NCBI RefSeq assembly: GCF_964033635.1
Contig: NZ_OZ035533.1
Location: 2,914,001-2,978,000 of the forward strand
Direction: 5' to 3'
Origin: Chitinophaga sp. MM2321
Lineage (GTDB): Bacteria; Bacteroidota; Bacteroidia; Chitinophagales; Chitinophagaceae
Length of the DNA stretch: 64,000 nucleotides
This document shows positions 61,531 through 64,000 of this stretch, in pieces. Every line of letters starts with the position of its first letter. Within the stretch, counting starts at the first letter, position 1. The notes beneath the pieces were generated by a model, which had not been told where the DNA came from, did no database searches, and saw only the letters and a list, made by a program, of their open reading frames with translations. Made by a program: the position numbers and the translations under genes.

Positions 61531-61940
61531 AAAAAAGGCAGTTGTGGAATTAAATCAGTTTAAAATAGCTGCTTAATATAAAGAAAAAAGGGACATTAAT
61601 GACTTATAATTGATGTGGTGAAAATATTGGTGTGCCGGGGGCGTATATTAAATCTTTTGTGGCATGAATGCCGGGCATATTGTGCCCGGTGACTTTAGCC
61701 CCGGGCCTGTATTTCAGGGATGCACAATGGCCGGAGATGTATCCTCACGGTGGGGCTTTATACCCCGGAACACAAATTATTAATCATGCAAACCACCCGG
61801 TACAAACAGCCATCATTCACAGAATAACAACATCCGTTAGGCCAAATAATTATGGTTTTTCCTGTTTTTATTCGTATTTTTTGTAGTACGCTCATACGCT
61901 ATCCGGCTTCACTTCAGTATTGTTTTTAAAACAATTTAAT
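61531..61940. other. Intergenic region with GC-rich palindromic elements
   Basis: This 410-nt gap between divergent genes contains no credible gene. It holds a hairpin ccgggca (61671-61677) / tgcccgg (61683-61689) followed by further GC-rich palindromic sequence (ttagccccgggcc, then ggggctttataccccgg to about 61779). Read on the minus strand these resemble the GGGGnTAAAGCCCC-type repeats that often sit between genes in Bacteroidota and can be associated with REP-type transposases. None is present here. The AT-rich part near 61850-61935 should hold the GSDH gene promoter. Confidence 0.45.
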
Positions 61941-63278
61941 ATGAAAACAGGCTCATCGCAAATTCAGTCAGGGGATAACAGAAAGACCTATAAAAAGATA
62001 CGCTGCTATCTTTTTATTCCCGCCACCCTGGCCCTGCTGCAGTTGAACAGCTGCACCAATAATCCAGCTACCCACACACCTACCCTTGCCGCTGATGCCG
62101 ACAATGTAGGGCTTGTACTACCCACCGGTTTTGCTGCCCTGAAAGTTGCAGACAGTACCGGTAATGCGCGGCATATTGCTGTCAATAAAAATGGAGATAT
62201 TTTTATAAAACTGGAAGAACCCAGGCAGGGTAAAGGCATCGTGGTATTGACAGATAAAGACGGCGATGGCAGAGCCGATGGCCGCAGCAGCTTTGCTGAC
62301 TACGGCGGCACCGGGATTGCCATTAAAAACGATTTCCTGTATGCTTCTTCCAATACAACGGTTTTCAGGTATAAACTGGATGCGAAGCAACAGGTAACAG
62401 ACCCGCTACACCCCGATACATTGGTAAGCGGACTGATTGACCGCGGGCAGCACAACTCCAAATCACTGACCCTGGATAACAACGGAAATATTTATGTTAA
62501 TATAGGCGCTTATTCCAATGCATGCCAGGAAAAGGACCGCACAAAAGGCTCTCCGGGTATGCAGCCATGTCCTATCCTGGATTCTGCCGGCGGAATCTGG
62601 CAGTTCAAAGCGGACGCCATGCACCAGGGATATGGCACCGGCAAACGGTATGCGACCGGCTTGCGGAATGTAGTGGGCCTCGACTGGAATCAGCAAACAA
62701 ATGCCCTGTATGTGATGCAACATGGAAGAGATAATCTCCACGACTTCTTCCCAGAGCTGTATGATGTAAAACAAGCCGCTGAACTACCGGCAGAAACAAT
62801 GTATAAACTGTCCGAAGGATCAGACTGCGGCTGGCCATATATTTATTATGATCAGTTCCAGGAAAAGAAGATGGTAATGCCCGAATATGGCGGAGACGGA
62901 AAGAAGGAAGTGACTGACAAATACGAAAATCCGGTGGCGACTTTCCCCGGACATCTTGCTCCAAACGGACTCTTGTTCTATACCGGTGATATGTTCCCGG
63001 AACACTATAAGAACGGGGCATTCATCGCATTCCATGGCTCCTGGAACCGGGCGCCGGAACCCCAGGCCGGGTTCATGGTTGCTTTTGTTCCTTTTCAAAA
63101 CGGTGTACCTTCAGGCAAGTGGGAAGTTTTTGCGAAAGGTTTTGCCGGTAGAGAAAATATTGCCGCCCCTGGTGATGCGGCACATCGCCCTTGCGGCCTC
63201 GCCCAGGGACCCGATGGATCTCTTTACGTCTCTGATGATAAAATGGGAACGATTTACAGAATCACTTATAAAAAGTAA
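61941..63278 (+). CDS. Lipoprotein PQQ/GSDH-type sugar dehydrogenase
   Basis: A 445-residue protein. I chose the ATG at 61941; the upstream TTG adds seven residues. A hydrophobic segment ends with a lipobox (LLQLNSCTN, Cys38), so the mature protein is membrane-anchored. The GSDH/sorbosone dehydrogenase propeller follows: HIAVNKNGDIFIKLEEPRQG, VVLTDKDGDGRADG, HNSKSLTLDNNGNIYVNIGA, ATGLRNVVGLDWNQQTNALY, APNGLLFYTGDMFPEH and PCGLAQGPDGSLYVSDDK. Family members oxidise aldose sugars with PQQ or related cofactors in the periplasm. The next gene, a TlpA-like protein, starts 10 nt after its stop, suggesting an operon. Confidence 0.85.
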   Translation: MKTGSSQIQSGDNRKTYKKIRCYLFIPATLALLQLNSCTNNPATHTPTLAADADNVGLVLPTGFAALKVADSTGNARHIAVNKNGDIFIKLEEPRQGKGIVVLTDKDGDGRADGRSSFADYGGTGIAIKNDFLYASSNTTVFRYKLDAKQQVTDPLHPDTLVSGLIDRGQHNSKSLTLDNNGNIYVNIGAYSNACQEKDRTKGSPGMQPCPILDSAGGIWQFKADAMHQGYGTGKRYATGLRNVVGLDWNQQTNALYVMQHGRDNLHDFFPELYDVKQAAELPAETMYKLSEGSDCGWPYIYYDQFQEKKMVMPEYGGDGKKEVTDKYENPVATFPGHLAPNGLLFYTGDMFPEHYKNGAFIAFHGSWNRAPEPQAGFMVAFVPFQNGVPSGKWEVFAKGFAGRENIAAPGDAAHRPCGLAQGPDGSLYVSDDKMGTIYRITYKK

Positions 63279-63288
63279 TAAAAAGGTG

Positions 63289-64000
63289 ATGCACATAAAA
63301 ACCTTGTTTGTTGGCATATCACTATTTTCGTTCGTCTGTTGCTGCTCCTGTTCGCAAAGTTCTACTATTGGTGATCCAATGGTAGTTCCGGAAAAAATAC
63401 TACAGGGTACAACGAGCTTATCCTATTATATCAGGGATTATTTAAGGTTATCGGAAAGCTATAATGCATATGATACCGCATTGCATAAGATCAGCAGAGA
63501 AGAATTTTTAAAACAGCTAACATCGGGGGAGTATCTCCCCTTACGCCTTAGCACCAGGGATTCATCCAATAACTATAAACTGTATAAAGTCCCTGAGTAT
63601 GCTGATACCGATATACGCAGTATGCTTAAATATTACATCGGAGAAACCTATTATAACTTTTATAAGAGAGAAGGACAAAAATTGCCGGGATTTAATTATG
63701 TAGACCTGAATGGCAATGTATATAATGAAGCAACCACGAAAGGGAAAATTGTGGTGTTGAAGTGTTGGTTTATCAGATGTACGGTTTGTATACAGGAAAT
63801 GCCGCAGCTCAACGAATTGGTGCAACAGTACAGCGCCCGCAAGGATATTGTTTTTGTAAGCCTGGCCAATGATTCGGCGGAGGATCTGACCAGTTTCCTA
63901 CAAAAAAAAACGTTTAACTATGTCGTGGTCCCTAACATGGAAACGTATATGAGTGAGGAGCTGAAAATAAAAGCTTATCCAACTCATTTTATCATCAATA
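63289..64000 (+). CDS. TlpA-like thioredoxin-fold protein, partial (cut at right edge)
   Basis: The ATG at 63289 gives 237 residues open to the window end. A signal (MHIKTLFVGISLFSFVCCCS) has several Cys near the cleavage site and may be a lipobox. An N-terminal region of about 120 residues precedes a thioredoxin/AhpC-TSA-type domain: KLPGFNYVDLNGNVYNEATT, IVVLKCWFIRCTVCIQEMPQ and IVFVSLANDSAEDLTSFLQK, then AYPTHFII. The redox motif is C164-T-V-C167 rather than W-C-x-P-C, so the usual Pro before the second Cys is missing. It is coupled to the GSDH gene by a 10-nt gap. The C-terminus lies outside the window. Confidence 0.8.
   Translation, partial: MHIKTLFVGISLFSFVCCCSCSQSSTIGDPMVVPEKILQGTTSLSYYIRDYLRLSESYNAYDTALHKISREEFLKQLTSGEYLPLRLSTRDSSNNYKLYKVPEYADTDIRSMLKYYIGETYYNFYKREGQKLPGFNYVDLNGNVYNEATTKGKIVVLKCWFIRCTVCIQEMPQLNELVQQYSARKDIVFVSLANDSAEDLTSFLQKKTFNYVVVPNMETYMSEELKIKAYPTHFIIN

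Noticed and set aside
61668..61886. 72-residue plus-strand reading frame
   Set aside because: It lies on GC-rich palindromic sequence and has no protein-like composition.

Overview
The window reads as chromosome of a Bacteroidota bacterium, most likely a Chitinophaga-like member of the Chitinophagaceae. The evidence is the gene content (DUF417, DUF1080, DUF1343/NamZ, secreted Gfo/Idh oxidoreductases, ThuA fusions, DUF4199 remnant), many signal peptides and lipoboxes, and a tRNA promoter of the Bacteroidota -33/-7 type (TTTG, 19 nt, TATTTTTG). The assignment is inference; no 16S or marker gene is present.

Positions 1-2600 are a low-density, decaying stretch: a partial signal-peptide gene leaving the left edge, two or three genes broken by frameshifts, one intact VOC gene, a perfect 24-bp palindrome and a tandem array of hairpins at 34-nt spacing. 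At 2614-5004 lies a solitary RloC-like anticodon nuclease (ABC-type ATPase, zinc-hook CxxC, C-terminal Arg/Glu/His set). Then come tRNA-Lys(TTT), a 44-residue lipoprotein, an RluF-type pseudouridine synthase and two sensor histidine kinases with no separate response regulator.

Positions 10-26 kb are metabolic and envelope genes: a 1116-residue ThuA/GSDH/PKD/cytochrome c/CBM fusion, DinB, a lactonase-fold propeller, a glycine-zipper lipoprotein, an SGNH hydrolase, two Gfo/Idh oxidoreductases and a secreted sugar isomerase, a lipoprotein hydrolase, SRPBCC and DUF1579 proteins, and DUF417 beside an AraC regulator.

Positions 27-54 kb hold the most interesting locus: an apparently complete extracellular contractile injection system (eCIS, Pvc/Afp-like). 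A 15-gene plus-strand block encodes a DUF4255 tail terminator, an unknown component, sheath, two tube proteins, DUF5908, LysM baseplate protein, spike, PAAR tip, gp25, two large baseplate proteins, a fibre-like protein, tape measure and AAA+ ATPase, several with TGATG/TAATG or ATGA overlaps. Flanking it are four cargo-type genes: a DUF4157 protein, a HEVQH zincin-like protein, a protein with a caspase-like His/Cys dyad (H90/C136), and a 476-residue protein with an HLIGETH motif. Three of these share a short N-terminal NG(I/V)(A/S) motif that may be a loading signal. A membrane-anchored GH18-like protein that has lost its catalytic acidic residues sits between one cargo gene and the structural operon.

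Positions 54-64 kb return to envelope and sugar metabolism: a NamZ-type exo-muramidase, a VOC protein, an NmrA-like reductase, an alpha/beta hydrolase, a metallophosphoesterase fused to a PQQ-type propeller, a GDPD, a DUF1080 3-keto-glycoside hydrolase, a lipoprotein sugar dehydrogenase and a TlpA-like thioredoxin protein cut by the right edge.
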